From JAGOMX01 sp041738135 (GTDB taxonomy: Bacteria > Pseudomonadota > Alphaproteobacteria > JAGOMX01): a stretch of 64,000 nt of DNA. The stretch's first letter is position 1, and every line of letters starts with the position of its first letter. The translations under genes and the position numbers were made by a program. Of this stretch, positions 55,468-63,948 are shown one piece after another. The notes under the pieces were generated by a model that was not told the DNA's origin, searched no databases, and saw only the letters and a program-made list of their open reading frames with translations. Location: positions 44,251-108,250 of the forward strand of contig JBGSQK010000057.1 in NCBI GenBank assembly GCA_041738135.1. Direction: 5' to 3'.

Positions 55468-55914
55468 TTACGCAACTTGCTTTAAGCGGCGGCGAGATGT
55501 GCCGAGGCCAATGTTCTTTGCTAGCTGGCTGCGTTGACGTGCATAAGCAGGTGCAACCATTGGGTAATCAGCTGGCAAGTTCCAGCGCTCGCGGTATTGC
55601 TCAGGGCTCATATTGTAAGCTGACTTAAGGTGACGCTTGAGCATCTTTAGCTTTTTTCCATCTTCAAGACAAACGATATAGTCGTCTGAAATTGATTTCT
55701 TCACTGAAATAGCTGGCTCTGGACGAGAAGCTGACATAGAACTTCTACCTGCTGCTAGGTCTGAAAGAGTGCCGTAAACGGTTCCTATAATATTTGTAAG
55801 ATCAGCTGCTTCAATTTGGTTGTTTGAAACATAAGATGCCACAATTTCTGTAGTCAAGTTTAACAGCTCAGATGTAGCAATTTGAGCGTTGGGGGTCGTA
55901 ATATGCATAGTCAT
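55468..55914 (-). CDS. MucR family transcriptional regulator
   Basis: 148 residues from ATG 55914 (AAGGTGA about 8 bases before). The C-terminal Ros/MucR domain is clear: DDYIVCLEDGKKLKMLKRHL, then AYNMSPEQYRERWNLPADYP and MVAPAYARQRSQLAK. In Ros the zinc is held by C-x2-C..H..H; here the second position is Asp and the second His is not visible (AY), so metal binding may be weak. MucR proteins act as H-NS-like repressors of surface and virulence genes in alphaproteobacteria. The AT-rich leader may be autoregulated. Confidence 0.92.
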   Translation of the reverse strand: MTMHITTPNAQIATSELLNLTTEIVASYVSNNQIEAADLTNIIGTVYGTLSDLAAGRSSMSASRPEPAISVKKSISDDYIVCLEDGKKLKMLKRHLKSAYNMSPEQYRERWNLPADYPMVAPAYARQRSQLAKNIGLGTSRRRLKQVA

Positions 55915-56237
55915 TTCATTCACCTTTTCTAAATATACCAAGAAAATATATTGTTTCTTATCTGCTGATTTGCACATGTACATCAAAAATGTTCAACAAT
56001 TTTTCCGAGGACAAGATGTTGATTTCTTATGCCACTAATGCAACTACCAGCTTCTGGTCGCCATATTTTCTAATTTTTCATCCGAACATACAATATTTTG
56101 AATATTTGGAATCACCAAAACTGATGCATTAATACCTTCTTTTCTAAGAAGAAAGCAAGAAGAAAATTCATCTATTTTTTATTTTTTTTATTAATCTGGA
56201 TTAACACTGCAATTATAACAGTAAACCTTAGTAATTA
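55915..56237 (-). other. AT-rich leader region of mucR
   Basis: About 320 bases with long A and T runs. MucR-family proteins bind AT-rich DNA in minor-groove fashion, so autoregulation here is plausible. No open frame or RNA was recognised, and no good promoter hexamers. Confidence 0.4.
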
Positions 56238-56897
56238 TCAGGCTTTCGAATTTTGTCCAACAATAGCTTCTTTTAGATAAAATGGTTGTATAGTTGCGGC
56301 GGAAATTGCTTCTGGCAAGAGGCTATATAAACACATGCGCTGACAGATATCATCTGGTGTTCTGTCCTCTATATGATAGGTAAGCTTGAGCCTATCAAGA
56401 ACGGGTGTGATTTTCCTTGCGGCTGTGCCAGTCAATGTGAGGGGAGTGTTGTCCAAGTATGTGGCTATTTCTTCGGGATCTATAGCAATGGCTTCTTTTA
56501 GAGGTAAATGCTCTGGGGAAAATAGTTGGCAATAGATATCTTGTTTTTGAGAGTCCAGTACAACTAAAATGTTTCTAGGTGTTGATATGCATGACGCATA
56601 CGCTGTAAAAGAATCTATTCCGATGACGGGCTTGCTAAGGGCTGCCCCTAATCCTTGCGCAGCTGCCATGCTGACTCTGAGGCCAGTAAAGGAGCCTGGG
56701 CCAGTGATAGTGGCGATTAGGTCTACATCTTTGAATTCCAGGTTTGCCTCATGAAGTGTCTTGATCATAAGAGGTAAAAGTATTTGAGTGTGCCCACCAG
56801 GAATATTGTTGCTGCCATGCGCTAGCAGGGTGCCGTTTTTGCTCACCGCAACGGAACACCATTGTTGGGAAGTATCAAATGCTAAAGTTGTTGTCAT
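56238..56897 (-). CDS. tsaB: tRNA threonylcarbamoyladenosine biosynthesis protein TsaB
   Basis: 219 residues from ATG 56897. TTTLAFDTSQQWCSVAV is the N-terminal ASKHA motif and ATITGPGSFTGLRVSMAAAQG the strongly conserved family block. TsaB partners TsaD in making t6A37 in ANN-decoding tRNAs. It is divergent from the VanX-like gene. Confidence 0.92.
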   Translation of the reverse strand: MTTTLAFDTSQQWCSVAVSKNGTLLAHGSNNIPGGHTQILLPLMIKTLHEANLEFKDVDLIATITGPGSFTGLRVSMAAAQGLGAALSKPVIGIDSFTAYASCISTPRNILVVLDSQKQDIYCQLFSPEHLPLKEAIAIDPEEIATYLDNTPLTLTGTAARKITPVLDRLKLTYHIEDRTPDDICQRMCLYSLLPEAISAATIQPFYLKEAIVGQNSKA

Positions 56898-56951
56898 GGG
56901 TCTGCGCTTCTTATATATATCAAGTGTATTTACCAATCAGGGGAAACTAGC

Positions 56952-57509
56952 ATGTCTTTAGTAAAAATAACAGCTTCTGATGAGCTGTTGATTCATTTGG
57001 CTTATGGCACAGAAGATAACGTTACGGGAAAAGTGATTTATCAAAACCCAGAGTGTTATCTTCACCCAGAAGCCTACGCGTGTTTAGAACGTGCCATGCG
57101 CTTGGTTAAGCCATTAGGTTTACGATTGAAAATCTTGGATGCTTTCCGTCCCACAGAAGCTCAGCAAGTACTTTGGGATAGTTTTCCCAATGAAATGTAT
57201 GTGGCCAATCCTGCAAAAGGCTCGAACCATTCCCGTGGTGTAGCGGTGGACTTGACCCTGGTCGATGATCAAGGTAATGAGCTAGATATGGGGACGCCTT
57301 TTGATGATTTCACAAAGCAGTCTCATCATCAGAATCAGGATGTGCCCATTGAAGCTCAGAAAAACCGATTGCTGCTGTTAGGTGTCATGTCGGCAGCAGG
57401 CTGGGATTTTTACCAAGGTGAATGGTGGCATTATCAACTATTTGATCCCAAACGATTTCCTTTAATAAGCGATAATTCCTTGGAAGTAGGGCTGATGCGA
57501 GCGGCATAA
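56952..57509 (+). CDS. D-alanyl-D-alanine dipeptidase (VanX/DdpX family)
   Basis: 185 residues. The zinc motif S-x-H-x3-G-x-A-V-D is present as SNHSRGVAVDLTL, with EWWHYQL supplying the catalytic Glu and third His. DAFRPTEAQQVLW carries the transition-state arginine. It hydrolyses D-Ala-D-Ala. Without VanH or VanA nearby a role in peptidoglycan recycling is more likely than vancomycin resistance. No signal peptide; cytoplasmic. Confidence 0.9.
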   Translation: MSLVKITASDELLIHLAYGTEDNVTGKVIYQNPECYLHPEAYACLERAMRLVKPLGLRLKILDAFRPTEAQQVLWDSFPNEMYVANPAKGSNHSRGVAVDLTLVDDQGNELDMGTPFDDFTKQSHHQNQDVPIEAQKNRLLLLGVMSAAGWDFYQGEWWHYQLFDPKRFPLISDNSLEVGLMRAA

Positions 57510-57555
57510 TTTCTAGATATGCAAAAAAAACATATGACCTATGCAATAATTCTTG

Positions 57556-57584
57556 TTGTCAGTTGGAAATAAAATATATACATA
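57556..57584 (+). promoter_or_regulatory. candidate promoter of the structured RNA
   Basis: TTGTCA (57556-57561), 17-base spacer, TACATA (57579-57584). Transcription would start about 57591, at the first base of the closing stem. Confidence 0.5.
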
Positions 57585-57590
57585 TATGTT

Positions 57591-57745
57591 TAGTTGAACG
57601 GCGAATCGCCTGAAAACAAAGATTTCGGGCCTCGTGCCCGATTAGGGTCCTTACGGACCCGAAGGGTCATTTCTAATGATCCTACGTCTCCCAGACGTGA
57701 AGCCTCCCTGTTAAACTGAGCCGGGCTTTTGCCCGGCTTTTTTTT
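57591..57745 (+). ncRNA. candidate structured small RNA, about 155 nt
   Basis: The 5' segment AGTTGAACGG (57592-57601) pairs with CCTGTTAAACT (57707-57717), with one mismatch, closing a set of hairpins: TCGGGC/GCCCGA (57625-57641), GGGTCC/GGACCC (57645-57660), GGGTCATT/AATGATCC (57664-57682) and ACGTCT/AGACGT (57684-57698). The last loop and the following single strand contain CTCCC motifs that could pair with Shine-Dalgarno sequences. An intrinsic terminator follows directly and a promoter precedes. No coding frame explains the pattern. It does not look like tmRNA, SRP RNA or RNase P; 6S RNA cannot be excluded by eye. Confidence 0.65.
57719..57745 (+). terminator. strong intrinsic terminator of the structured RNA
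   Basis: AGCCGGGC (57719-57726), TTTT loop, GCCCGGCT (57731-57738) and a run of eight T (57738-57745). Confidence 0.93.
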
Positions 57746-57909
57746 GTCTGTAATATGCCATAACTTACAAACATACCTATTCCTTAATAAGGTCTGAGGC
57801 AATCATCTGCGACTAAGTCTTGTTATGCGGATTGCTCCATGATAAATTCTTTTTATATTAATAAGATAACTCATTTCACCCGTGTAGAGATAGTCGTAGA
57901 GGAAAAACA

Positions 57910-58152
57910 ATGAAGATCTTGAGTCCCATATTCACTATGGTAATCAGTGGTACCCTATTAGCAGGATGCGCAGATATTGCAGTAAAAAACCCAGATAAAA
58001 AAACGGGCCATGACCACGCAGATTTGAGGGGTCCTGCTGAAATCAAGCTTGATGAAATGACCAAAGAAGCCGGATCCGTCCGCAGTCGACAAAGCAAATC
58101 CAAGTCAAATTCCGCAAAGACTCCATCAATCGGCGGAAAACTGGATTGGTAA
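57910..58152 (+). CDS. small lipoprotein, hypothetical
   Basis: 80 residues, GAGGAAAAA upstream. Lipobox LLAGC after MKILSPIFTMVISGT; the mature part is basic, polar and Ser/Lys-rich (RQSKSKSNSAK) and probably disordered. Small alphaproteobacterial lipoproteins of this kind have no known role. It converges with the gene at 58166. Confidence 0.7.
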   Translation: MKILSPIFTMVISGTLLAGCADIAVKNPDKKTGHDHADLRGPAEIKLDEMTKEAGSVRSRQSKSKSNSAKTPSIGGKLDW

Positions 58153-58165
58153 TTGTTATGGAAAG

Positions 58166-60961
58166 CTAACGTGACTCAAAAACAGCCTCTCCACAGCCTT
58201 TAGCTATTTCCTCCCGCGCCATGGCGCTCAGTCTTAGGACTTCCGACCATTCTGTAGATTCAGGAAACAGGGGAGGGTAGACTGTTATATTAATAGACCT
58301 TGGTTTGAGTAAGAAGCTGCCATCGGGCAAAATTTCGCGGGCACCTTCTATGGCTACGGGACATATGGGAACACCAGTATCCACAGCCAGCTTAAAGGCG
58401 CCAGTCTTAAATTGCCTCAAGCCGGGCACATGGGTGAAAGTTCCTTCTGGAAAGATTAAAAGCGATGTGCCAGTCCGTAAAGCTTCTTCCATAAGAACCA
58501 GATCAGACAGCCCCTGCGTGATGTCTTGTCGCTCCACTGTCATGTGCCCAAGTTTATTCCACAACCACTTAAATGGTTTAAAGGAAACAAGTTCTTTCTT
58601 ACCCACCGCAGCAGATCCCGCAGGCAGCACAGCTGCCATAATTAACGCATCGATATAACTGGAATGGTTGGCCACATAAACCGTTGGAAGTTTCTTAGTT
58701 AAATACTGCTTGTCCGTAATTTTGATAGCCATTCCTGAAAGTGCAAAAAATAACCGCAACCAAAACTTGGCTAAGTGTTGGGCAATTTTCTGCGGTGTCA
58801 GAGCGATGGAAATGAGCCCCAAAACCACAATGGGTATGGCTAGTAATGCTGCGTAAATGGTAAAAACCAGATGTCCCACCTTGGACAAGATTTTCTTCAT
58901 TCGTTCCAAATAGCTTCGGGTGGTAATTTTACCCATCTGCATCCACACAGGAACTGTTTTATGTTGCAGCCTATTGCTCACGTATTCTGCCTTACACGCA
59001 GACCGTTGCAATTTACCACTGGAGGTTTTCGGTATTGTACCTGGTCTTGCCAAAACCACTTCATCAGGCGGCAGGCCCAGTTCAATGACCAGTTTGGATG
59101 TGACCTCAGCCACGATGTGGTCTCGAGCTTCCTTGTCTTTTTCCATAGTCTCGGCCACGATAATCAGACGCTCTGTGCCTTTAGATTTATCTTCTACGCC
59201 AAAGGCAATAACCCTACCGCTGCGTATGCCAGGAACTTTGCCCGTAATGTCTTCGATATCATCGGGATAGATATTTTTCCCGGCCTTAATGATCACGTCT
59301 TTAGTTCGGCCCGTTATAAACACATCACCTTCAGCAATGTATGCAAAATCGCCAGAATCAATCCACCCGTCATGCTTAATAGCCGCAGTGGCCGTTGGGT
59401 TGTTATAATACCCTTCCATGCACGAGGGGCCTTTGAAAAGCAGCCTGCCTACTGTTCTTTCAGGTAAGTCGACGCCGTCTTTATCGACGATTTTAATTTG
59501 ATGGCCAGGAATCGCACTCCCACATCCAACGAACTCGGATGCATGTTTATCTTCTGGATCAGCTGTTACCGCAATTTTATTGTTTTCCAGCTCGTCTCTT
59601 TTGATCACATCGATGCGCGGTTGTTGGCGGCTGATGGGGGGAAATGCTAGGGCCACAGTAGACTCTGCCAAACCATACACAGGATACATGGCGCTGGGCT
59701 TAAAGCCATAAGGTTCAAACCTTTCTATGAACCGTCGTAATGTTTCCGGGTGTATGGCTTCAGCACCATTTAATACCAAGCGTAAGGAGCTCAAATCCAA
59801 TCCTTGAATGTCCTTGTCTTTGATTCTTCGAATGCAAAGCTCGTAAGCAAAGTTAGGTGCTGCCGTTAGGGTTCCCTTATGAGTGTGAATAGCCCAAAGC
59901 CACGTTTCGGGCCGGCTTATAAAGGTGAGTGGCGACATGATTGAAAGCGGCACAGAATAATACAAACTTCCAAACCAACAACCAATCAATCCCATGTCAT
60001 GATAGAGTGGTAACCAGCTGACAATTCGATCCTGCGGTGTCACATTAATGACTTCGGCTGCCGCATTCAAGTTCGCCAGTATGTTTGCATGCGTCAGCAA
60101 TACACCCTTAGGATTGCCTGTGCTGCCCGACGTATATTGGATGAAAGCTGGATCCGTGGGCAAGATAACAGGAGGTGTAAATGGCTCGTGAGAAGCGCTG
60201 AGCTTAGCAACAGTTATCACCTCGTGCATAGATGGGATGAGTCCTTGAATCAAATAACTGAGAGTCTGTGCCTGTGGAAACGTAATCAAAAACCTGGCGC
60301 CCGCATTACGGAGCAAATTGGCTTCACGCAGCACATACTCCTCAAGCCTGCTTGGGCGCATGGGCGGATAAATGGGAACCGGAATGCCGCCTGATAAAAG
60401 AATGCCCATGAAAGACACGAAAAAATCCTCAGAGGTGGGCAACATAATGGCCACCGTTTCGTCAGGCTTAAGTCCCCGAGCAATGAGACCCCCAGCCAAA
60501 GCCATCGCCTTGTCATAAAGCATCTGATAGGTAATGGTTGATTCCGAACCATCCTCCTGCATCAAGTATATATGCACCTTGTTAGGCGTATGCTTCACTT
60601 GCGTCAAAAGGCTATCAACTAAAGTGCGACCTTTAGGCAAGGAAGGTGATATGTCGCCCATCTCAGATTCAGGAAGCCGCATTTTGGCCAAATCTTCGTA
60701 TGGCACACAGCTGGATACAAATTTGATAAGATCGTTCAGATTCTGCGCCTCACCAAACACAGATGTGGAGAGCTTACAAGAAACCGCCTCCTCAACACGA
60801 TGAATAAACTCGATGCGACCCAAACTATCTATGCCAAGGTCAGCCTCAAAATCCGCAGTTAAACTCACCCGCTTTAAAGCACGCTCAGCACCCATTTCTT
60901 CGAGAAATTCTCGAAGTAAATCTAACAGTTGCTTTTCCACATGCTCAGGTACTTGTGCCAT
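58166..60961 (-). CDS. ACP-acyl-AMP ligase-acyltransferase fusion
   Basis: 931 residues, three domains. An acyl-carrier domain (DLGIDSLGRIEF, phosphopantetheine Ser46) is followed by a fatty acyl-AMP ligase (FIQYTSGSTGNPKGVLLTH about 274-291; GWIDSGDFAYI; GKNIYPDDIE), then, after a hydrophobic segment, a PlsC-type acyltransferase with NHSSYID (H766, D771) and FPEGTF (837-842). The protein likely activates a fatty acid, loads it on its own ACP and passes it to a lysophospholipid or glycerol phosphate. Aas-type proteins combine a PlsC domain and ligase in the opposite order and lack the ACP at this end. Confidence 0.9.
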   Translation of the reverse strand: MAQVPEHVEKQLLDLLREFLEEMGAERALKRVSLTADFEADLGIDSLGRIEFIHRVEEAVSCKLSTSVFGEAQNLNDLIKFVSSCVPYEDLAKMRLPESEMGDISPSLPKGRTLVDSLLTQVKHTPNKVHIYLMQEDGSESTITYQMLYDKAMALAGGLIARGLKPDETVAIMLPTSEDFFVSFMGILLSGGIPVPIYPPMRPSRLEEYVLREANLLRNAGARFLITFPQAQTLSYLIQGLIPSMHEVITVAKLSASHEPFTPPVILPTDPAFIQYTSGSTGNPKGVLLTHANILANLNAAAEVINVTPQDRIVSWLPLYHDMGLIGCWFGSLYYSVPLSIMSPLTFISRPETWLWAIHTHKGTLTAAPNFAYELCIRRIKDKDIQGLDLSSLRLVLNGAEAIHPETLRRFIERFEPYGFKPSAMYPVYGLAESTVALAFPPISRQQPRIDVIKRDELENNKIAVTADPEDKHASEFVGCGSAIPGHQIKIVDKDGVDLPERTVGRLLFKGPSCMEGYYNNPTATAAIKHDGWIDSGDFAYIAEGDVFITGRTKDVIIKAGKNIYPDDIEDITGKVPGIRSGRVIAFGVEDKSKGTERLIIVAETMEKDKEARDHIVAEVTSKLVIELGLPPDEVVLARPGTIPKTSSGKLQRSACKAEYVSNRLQHKTVPVWMQMGKITTRSYLERMKKILSKVGHLVFTIYAALLAIPIVVLGLISIALTPQKIAQHLAKFWLRLFFALSGMAIKITDKQYLTKKLPTVYVANHSSYIDALIMAAVLPAGSAAVGKKELVSFKPFKWLWNKLGHMTVERQDITQGLSDLVLMEEALRTGTSLLIFPEGTFTHVPGLRQFKTGAFKLAVDTGVPICPVAIEGAREILPDGSFLLKPRSINITVYPPLFPESTEWSEVLRLSAMAREEIAKGCGEAVFESR

Positions 60962-61060
60962 ATATTTTTCAACTCAGACTGACATAATTTATTCTATCAT
61001 GTTTATTTTTTAGTTGGTAATTAAAGAAATGATTATCAGAGATCATTTCAAAACCCTATT

Positions 61061-61191
61061 TCACCTCTCCCCTTGTGGGAGAGGTCCGGAGCGCAGCGGA
61101 GGGGTGAGGGGGTACATAATGCAGTATTTACCTGCTTCAGCATACCCCTCACCCGGCCTTTGGCCGACCTCTCCCACAAGGGGAGCGGTGA
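61061..61191. repeat. palindromic element, CTCCCCTTGTGGGAGAGG family
   Basis: 131 bp. TCACCTCTCCCCTTGTGGGA (from 61061) and its inverse at the right end enclose GGTGAGGGGGTA and TACCCCTCACC arms. The CTCCCC..GGGAG hairpin type is common in alphaproteobacterial intergenic DNA. Confidence 0.85.
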
Positions 61192-61230
61192 GTCTAGGCC
61201 GCGAAATTGGGCGTTTTGAAATGGTCACTA

Positions 61231-63723
61231 TCAGTCAATCTCCATCCCCTCGCGTCTCAAATTATATAGAGCCCTTTCCTTTAAATGAAGATAAGGCTCT
61301 ACAAAATTCACAATCTTTGAGATAAATCCAGGCTTCAGGGTTATAGTTACTTTTTCTATTTTTCCATTGAACCTGAAAGGGGTCATATAGTCTTTTTCTT
61401 CCAAGGATGAGCCCATGTGACCATTAACTGTAAACAGTTCGTCAATAATGAAGATCGTTTTTTCGATTCGTTTATTCGCTACCTCTATATCATCAACCTT
61501 GAGGATTCCCTGACCGCCAACCCCTAAACCGCCTCCATCAGATACAAAATCAAAAGTTATCACATGTTTACCTGGTTTGAGCTCGTCTTCTTCGCCTTCC
61601 CAACGTGTTTTGTCGAAGCCGTTGTAATTATAGAGGAATACTGGCCTTCCCTTCAGTACGTATAAACCATAACCACCCATGTCTCCGCCCATGGTAACAA
61701 TGATGCCTTCAGCACCCTTTTCAGGCACATCTATTTCGGCTTTTATGCTATAGGACTTATTCGTTAAATTTGGCGCTAGAATAGGTGGTATACCCTTGAC
61801 TTCACCTTTATAAACAAACTCCGTTTGTTTCAAATCCGAGCCAGGACGGTTTTCTGGAAAAACCCTTGTAATGCTGTCATTCAAAGGAAAGACATGATAT
61901 TTATTGGCCTCCTCCACAAAGATCTTTTTCATTGCCTCAAGTTTCCCTGGATGTTTTGCAGCCAAATCATCAAACTGCGTCCAGTCTTTGGAAAGATCGT
62001 AAAGCTCCCATTTGTAATCATTGAATGGATCCTTGACTTGAGGTCCAATAGGATCCCATGGCAGCCTCTTAGGCGTTGTGCTGATCATCCATCCATCATG
62101 GTAGAGCCCTCTATTACCGAACATTTCAAAATACTGGGTCTTATGTTGGGAGGCAGCTTTTGCATTTTCTTTTTTGAATGTATAGGCCAAGCTTACACCT
62201 TCAATGGGTCGTTGTTTTACCCCATTGACCATGTCAGGCACCTGAATCCCCGTAACCTCGAATAGGGTAGGGGTTATATCAACCACATGATGAAACTGAT
62301 TCCTAATGCCCCCTGGATCCTTAATACCATTGGGCCAAGAAATAACCATACCTTGACGTGTAGCACCAAAGTGCGATGCCGCTTGCTTCAACCATTTGAA
62401 TGGCGTATCAAATGTCCAAGACCAACCTACTGATATATTGGGCCCCGTAGTGTGGTCTCCCCAATTGTCTAGGAGTTTAAGTTGCTCTTCCACAGAAAAG
62501 TCAATTCCGTTAAACCAAGCTATTTGATTGGGCGTCCCATCAATTCCGCCTTCAGCGCTAGCGCCATTGTCGCCGCTGATAAAGATAATTAAAGTGTTGT
62601 CCAGCTTGCCAATACTTTCAATTGAGTCAATTACTCGACCAATTTCATGATCCGTATAGGCCAGAAATGCAGCGTAAACTTCTGCCTGACGGGCGTATAA
62701 TTTCTTCTTTTCTGGACTCAAGGATTCCCATCTGGGGATCAGTTTCTCAGGCCAAGGCGTTAGTTGAGCATCCTGCGGAATAACGCCCAATTTCTTCTGA
62801 TTTGCAAATATAACCTCCCGTTCCTTGTCCCAGCCATGATCGAATTTTCCCTTGAATTTTTCAATCCATTCAGGCGTTGGGTGATGAGGTGCGTGTGTCG
62901 CACCAGGTACGTAGTACAAGAAAAAAGGTTTTTCTGGCGCAACCGCATTCAGGCTGCTCATCCAATTAATCGCTTCATCTGCCATAGCCGTAATAAGATT
63001 CCATTCAGGTTTATCAAAGTAGGGTGCAATCTGTTCAGTGTTTTTAAATAAAATCGGTTTCCATTGGCTTGTCTCTCCACCCATGAATCCGTAGAAGTAC
63101 TCAAACCCTAGGCCATTGGGCCATCTGTCAAAAGGACCTGCTGCGCTGGTTTCAAAAATGGGAGTCAAATGACTTTTACCCATAAGGGCCGTGCTATAAC
63201 CATTTTGCTTCAAAACCTCGGCAATGGTGACTGTGTCTCTGCCTAAGTTGCCATTGTAACCAGGATAGCCAGTAGCTACTTCCTGAACCATACCGAACCC
63301 CACAGAGTGGTGATTACGTCCTGTCAGCAATGCAGCACGGGTCGGCGAACAAAGTGCTGTAGAATGAAACTGAGTATACCGTAATCCAGCAGCCGCTAAC
63401 TTATCAAGAGTCGGCGTAGGAATCGTTCCACCAAAAGTAGATGGCGCACCAAAACCCACATCATCCGTCATGATAAGAAGTATGTTAGGAGCCCCCTTCG
63501 GCGGAACAATTCGCGCAGGCCACCAAGCTTTGGATTCAGCAGCATTTTGCTTAATAATTCCTCCAAATTTCTGTGGCGCAGGAGGTAGTGTTTTCGAGTC
63601 AATAGTAGTAGTAGATTCCGGAGATCCAGGCGTGCCAGTGGTTTCCACTGCTTTTAATGGCGATGGAGACCACAAGAAAGCTATGAGCAATACTTTTGAA
63701 ATTATTCTTCTTTTGAAATCCAT
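61231..63723 (-). CDS. secreted sulfatase (arylsulfatase, type I)
   Basis: 830 residues with signal peptide (MDFKRRIISKVLLIAFLWSPSPLKA). ILLIMTDDVGFG carries the paired metal-binding Asp (87-88) and LCSPTRAALLTGRNHHSVG the sulfatase signature; C125 would be converted to formylglycine, needing a formylglycine-generating enzyme not seen here. HHPTPEWIEKFKGKFDHGWD and ISGDNGASAEG hold further metal ligands. A C-terminal extension (about 600-830) resembles that of long AtsD-type arylsulfatases. It hydrolyses a sulfate ester; substrate unknown. Confidence 0.92.
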   Translation of the reverse strand: MDFKRRIISKVLLIAFLWSPSPLKAVETTGTPGSPESTTTIDSKTLPPAPQKFGGIIKQNAAESKAWWPARIVPPKGAPNILLIMTDDVGFGAPSTFGGTIPTPTLDKLAAAGLRYTQFHSTALCSPTRAALLTGRNHHSVGFGMVQEVATGYPGYNGNLGRDTVTIAEVLKQNGYSTALMGKSHLTPIFETSAAGPFDRWPNGLGFEYFYGFMGGETSQWKPILFKNTEQIAPYFDKPEWNLITAMADEAINWMSSLNAVAPEKPFFLYYVPGATHAPHHPTPEWIEKFKGKFDHGWDKEREVIFANQKKLGVIPQDAQLTPWPEKLIPRWESLSPEKKKLYARQAEVYAAFLAYTDHEIGRVIDSIESIGKLDNTLIIFISGDNGASAEGGIDGTPNQIAWFNGIDFSVEEQLKLLDNWGDHTTGPNISVGWSWTFDTPFKWLKQAASHFGATRQGMVISWPNGIKDPGGIRNQFHHVVDITPTLFEVTGIQVPDMVNGVKQRPIEGVSLAYTFKKENAKAASQHKTQYFEMFGNRGLYHDGWMISTTPKRLPWDPIGPQVKDPFNDYKWELYDLSKDWTQFDDLAAKHPGKLEAMKKIFVEEANKYHVFPLNDSITRVFPENRPGSDLKQTEFVYKGEVKGIPPILAPNLTNKSYSIKAEIDVPEKGAEGIIVTMGGDMGGYGLYVLKGRPVFLYNYNGFDKTRWEGEEDELKPGKHVITFDFVSDGGGLGVGGQGILKVDDIEVANKRIEKTIFIIDELFTVNGHMGSSLEEKDYMTPFRFNGKIEKVTITLKPGFISKIVNFVEPYLHLKERALYNLRREGMEID

Positions 63724-63948
63724 GGGCTGCGATCCAGTTAATCGTCCTAGATCATATATACAGCTTATGGATTAAAAAATAATTAAGGCGGCAGTTATTT
63801 CTATAGTACACCTATGCGAACGGTTACATTGTCTGAAAGATAGGTTCATTAACTACTCCATCGTAACCGTCAATTTAACCCCATCTTTTTTTCGTTTTCA
63901 AAATAGTCCAGACTGACCTCCGTATTATAAACTCAATCGGAGGGTGTC

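Noticed and set aside
57590..57802. 70-codon minus-strand frame over the structured RNA
   Set aside because: Explained by hairpin GC content; stable stems and a terminator on the plus strand fit an RNA gene better.
58871..59467. 198-codon open frame antisense to the ACP-ligase-acyltransferase gene
   Set aside because: Shadow of the strong minus-strand gene, no SD, no protein family, composition follows the other strand.
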